Origin: Chitinophaga varians
GTDB taxonomy: Bacteria; Bacteroidota; Bacteroidia; Chitinophagales; Chitinophagaceae
Direction: 5' to 3'
Assembly: GCF_012641275.1 (NCBI RefSeq)
Contig: NZ_JABAIA010000002.1
Span: forward strand, 1,798,001-1,862,000
DNA: 64,000 nt
Shown: piece after piece, positions 61,933 to 64,000 of the stretch
Layout of the letters: each line of letters starts with the position of its first letter
Position numbering within the stretch: the stretch's first letter is position 1
Made by a program: the position numbers and the translations under genes
The notes under the pieces: model-generated
Seen by the model: the letters and a program-made list of their open reading frames with translations, nothing else
What the model was told of the DNA's origin: nothing
Databases searched by the model: none

Positions 61933-63216
61933 CTAGCTGTTCATTATCTCCTCAATCTCTTCTGCCTCTTTGGGTATTGTTTTCATCAGGTCTTCAAATC
62001 CGTTTTCGGTGACCAGCAGGTCGTTTTCTATTCTCACCCCGATACCTTCCTCTTCATTGTAAATACCTGGCTCATTGGTGATAACGGCGCCTTCCGGCAT
62101 GGGCTCATCATAGTAACCTGTGTCGTGCACGTCCAGTCCGAGGAAGTGGGACACGTTATGATAGCAGTGTTTGTTCAGGTAATACTGCGCACCGTGTGTC
62201 TGAATATCGGCAATGGAGCAGAGGCCCAGTCCTACGAGTTCTTCGAGCAGCAGGTTGTTGGAAATTTTCCAGAGGTCTTTTATGAGGATGCCCGCTTTGA
62301 CTTCCTGCGCTACCTTTTTGTGTACCCGTAATACAGCATTGTAGTATGCTTTCTGGCGCGGCGTAAAGCGGCCGTTCACCGGAAAAGTGCGGGTGAGGTC
62401 TGTGTTGTAGTACCGGTATTGGGCCGCAGCATCTATCAGTACGATGTCTCCGTTTTTGCCGATGCTTTCGTTGGCGCGGAGATGCAGTATAGTGCTGTCT
62501 GCGCCGAAGGCCACAATCGGTTCATAGGCCCAGGTGGCGCCATGCTGCATGTATTCGTGTATCATTTCCGCTGCCACCTGCATACCGGTCTGTCCGGGCC
62601 GGATGCTCTGCAATACGCGGCGGAAGCCTTTCTCTGTGATCTCGCTGGCTTTGCGTATCAGTGCTATTTCTGCCGGTGTTTTAGCATTACGTTGCCGGGC
62701 CAGAATAGGGTAGAGGCGTTCATACCGATGCAGGGGATAGTACTGTTTGCAGGCGAGCAGCAGCCGGTCTTCCCGTGTCTGTGTTTCGTTTTCTGAACGC
62801 GCGTGTTCATTGGTGTGCAGATAGATACTATTGCACAGCGGCAGTACTTTCTTCATGACGGCCCAGAACTCGTCGGTATAAAAAACGGTACGGATACCGG
62901 AGATGTTGGAGGCAGTGGCTTTGTCCACTCTTCTGCCCATCCATTTGACAAACATCTGGTCTACCCGTTTGATGAACAGTATTTCCCGCAGGGAAGTATC
63001 AGGGTGACCGGGGAAGAGGGCGAGCATCGCGTCTTCTTCGGAGAGGCCTGTCAGGTAATACACGTTCACGTTGGGATAGTAGGGCATGGTCCCGTCGGCG
63101 TTGGTCGGCATGACGTCATTGGCGGTCAGGAGAGCCGCGGCACCGGCAGGCAGTTGCCGGATAAGGCGTTGACGGTGGTCTGAAAACATAAGGGTGACGT
63201 AGTTTGGTGAAGTCAC
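61933..63216 (-). CDS. Aminopeptidase P family metallopeptidase
   Basis: This 427-residue protein has a creatinase-like N-terminal domain and a pita-bread C-terminal domain. Metal ligands are visible: Asp in VLIDAAAQYRYYNTDLTRTF (two Asp), His in HFLGLDVHDTG, Glu in VITNEPGIY and Glu in VRIENDLLVTENG. The family removes an N-terminal residue before proline. It has no signal peptide. An ATG at 63189 (MFSDHRQRL) is an alternative start nine residues inside. It is convergent with the dehydrogenase gene. Confidence 0.94.
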   Translation of the reverse strand: MTSPNYVTLMFSDHRQRLIRQLPAGAAALLTANDVMPTNADGTMPYYPNVNVYYLTGLSEEDAMLALFPGHPDTSLREILFIKRVDQMFVKWMGRRVDKATASNISGIRTVFYTDEFWAVMKKVLPLCNSIYLHTNEHARSENETQTREDRLLLACKQYYPLHRYERLYPILARQRNAKTPAEIALIRKASEITEKGFRRVLQSIRPGQTGMQVAAEMIHEYMQHGATWAYEPIVAFGADSTILHLRANESIGKNGDIVLIDAAAQYRYYNTDLTRTFPVNGRFTPRQKAYYNAVLRVHKKVAQEVKAGILIKDLWKISNNLLLEELVGLGLCSIADIQTHGAQYYLNKHCYHNVSHFLGLDVHDTGYYDEPMPEGAVITNEPGIYNEEEGIGVRIENDLLVTENGFEDLMKTIPKEAEEIEEIMNS

Positions 63217-63264
63217 AAACTTAGCGGGAGGGTAGGGAATAAGTGGTGTAAAAAGGCGACAGTT

Positions 63265-64000
63265 TTATGCTGACCATTTGTTCCATTCTTTTCTGAAATG
63301 GGAAAAGTCATGATAGCCCAGTTCTTCCCAATCGGCTTTGTAGCCATGCAGCACATACTGCGCGGCGGCGTGCCGGAAGCGCAGTATAGCCAGGCACTTT
63401 TTGGGGCTGATGCTCAGGGAATCGGAGAAATATCTTTCGAGGGTACGGGGCGACACGTAGAGGAGGCCGGCCAGTTTTTTCAGCTGGAAGCCTGATTGCT
63501 GTAAGGCAGGACCGTTAAGGGATTGCAGCACATAATCAAAACGGTGGTTGTCGGTGGTGGTGCTGGTGTGCCGGCGCAGGAACTTTTCCAGCAGGGTTTT
63601 GATGACCTGCATGTCCGGTGCATCATACACTGCGGATTCCAGTTCCGGCAGCCGTGTCATTACATCATGGGCGGAAAGTGTCTGTCGTTGCATGTCGGCG
63701 CCTTTTACATGAAAAAGGTAGTTCAGGCTGGCAGGTTTGAATTTAATGCCGACGAGGAAATTATTCGGGTAATGACGATAGGTGACAGGTGTGGTTTGGT
63801 AACCTATCAACTCGCTGTGGTGACAGGAATGCAACAGTTGCCCTTTAGCGTTGCAGATATCGAAAGGAGCGCCCAGGTTCAATACCAGCGAAGCGTTCAT
63901 GTTGGCCAGCAACAATTCGCGGAACTCTTCATCTTCCGGTAACGGCCTGCGGAGGTCCAGTAGCCAGTAGTAGACCACATGCCGCTCCAGGTCAGGTGAC
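63265..64000 (-). CDS. AraC family regulator, DUF6597-type (5' end outside window)
   Basis: The frame is open to the right edge. The visible part reads SPDLERHVVYYWLLDL, followed by a roughly 130-residue sensor region and a C-terminal double helix-turn-helix (QLKKLAGLLYVSPRTLERYF and the final YHDFSHFRKEWNKW). The motif L-x(3)-V-x(2)-YW at the start is typical of DUF6597-type AraC regulators. A GTG at 63978 was considered as a start and rejected, since similarity to the family continues upstream of it. At least 245 residues are present. Confidence 0.88.
   Translation of the reverse strand, partial: SPDLERHVVYYWLLDLRRPLPEDEEFRELLLANMNASLVLNLGAPFDICNAKGQLLHSCHHSELIGYQTTPVTYRHYPNNFLVGIKFKPASLNYLFHVKGADMQRQTLSAHDVMTRLPELESAVYDAPDMQVIKTLLEKFLRRHTSTTTDNHRFDYVLQSLNGPALQQSGFQLKKLAGLLYVSPRTLERYFSDSLSISPKKCLAILRFRHAAAQYVLHGYKADWEELGYHDFSHFRKEWNKWSA

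Overview
The window looks like chromosomal DNA of a Bacteroidota member close to Chitinophaga (Chitinophagaceae). The signs are a SusC/SusD pair under an ECF sigma/FecR pair, a type IX secretion C-terminal domain, DUF4251 and DUF4974-type proteins, many AraC regulators, and start regions that carry the Bacteroidota -7 promoter element (TAnnTTTG, often TATCTTTA/G) instead of strong Shine-Dalgarno sites. No integrase, transposase, CRISPR array, rRNA or canonical tRNA was found.

Layout. 1-12.5 kb: a minus-strand polysaccharide-utilisation-type locus, in transcription order ECF sigma, FecR anti-sigma, SusC with STN domain, SusD, an NHL-like T9SS cargo protein and a large clan-A glycoside hydrolase with a CBM9-like domain that runs off the left edge. 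12.6-26 kb: mostly housekeeping and envelope genes: a cold-shock-domain protein, an LpxL-type acyltransferase with a coupled 38-residue membrane peptide, an AraC regulator, lipoproteins, a patatin-like membrane protein, a WalJ-type hydrolase, lgt, a COG0523 GTPase, xseA and xseB. 26-31 kb: a LytS/LytTR two-component pair, a secreted nuclease and an outer-membrane barrel.

31-33.6 kb holds the most unusual locus: a 742-residue protein with a prokaryotic RING-like zinc motif and a C-terminal TerD-like domain, preceded on the same strand by a 118-nt RNA-like element with a tRNA acceptor, D-arm and T-arm but no normal anticodon arm. 34.2-40.8 kb is a four-gene periplasmic operon of the planctomycete-cytochrome type (PSCyt1/DUF1549/DUF1553, DUF1501, a sugar-isomerase-like TIM barrel, DUF2231/cytochrome c/LRR). 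It is followed by an AraC regulator divergent from a GH2 beta-galactosidase. 45-57 kb contains an aldo/keto reductase, regulators, an alpha/beta hydrolase lipoprotein, DinB, an orphan CDI-type immunity protein, two DJ-1 superfamily proteins, an ankyrin protein, an ABC exporter, and GNAT, HAD and thioredoxin-like proteins. 58-61.8 kb is a second periplasmic oxidation pair (DUF1080/PA14 protein; sorbosone-dehydrogenase-like protein with a c-type heme domain). The window closes with an aminopeptidase P and a partial AraC-type regulator cut by the right edge.

Read together, much of the window serves glycan capture and extracytoplasmic sugar oxidation: TonB import and GHs at the left, GH2 with its regulator in the middle, and two heme-containing sugar-processing modules at 34-41 and 58-62 kb. 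The tRNA-like element with the RING/TerD gene is the best candidate for an undescribed RNA-protein system. All function calls come from reading motifs by eye; no database search was run.
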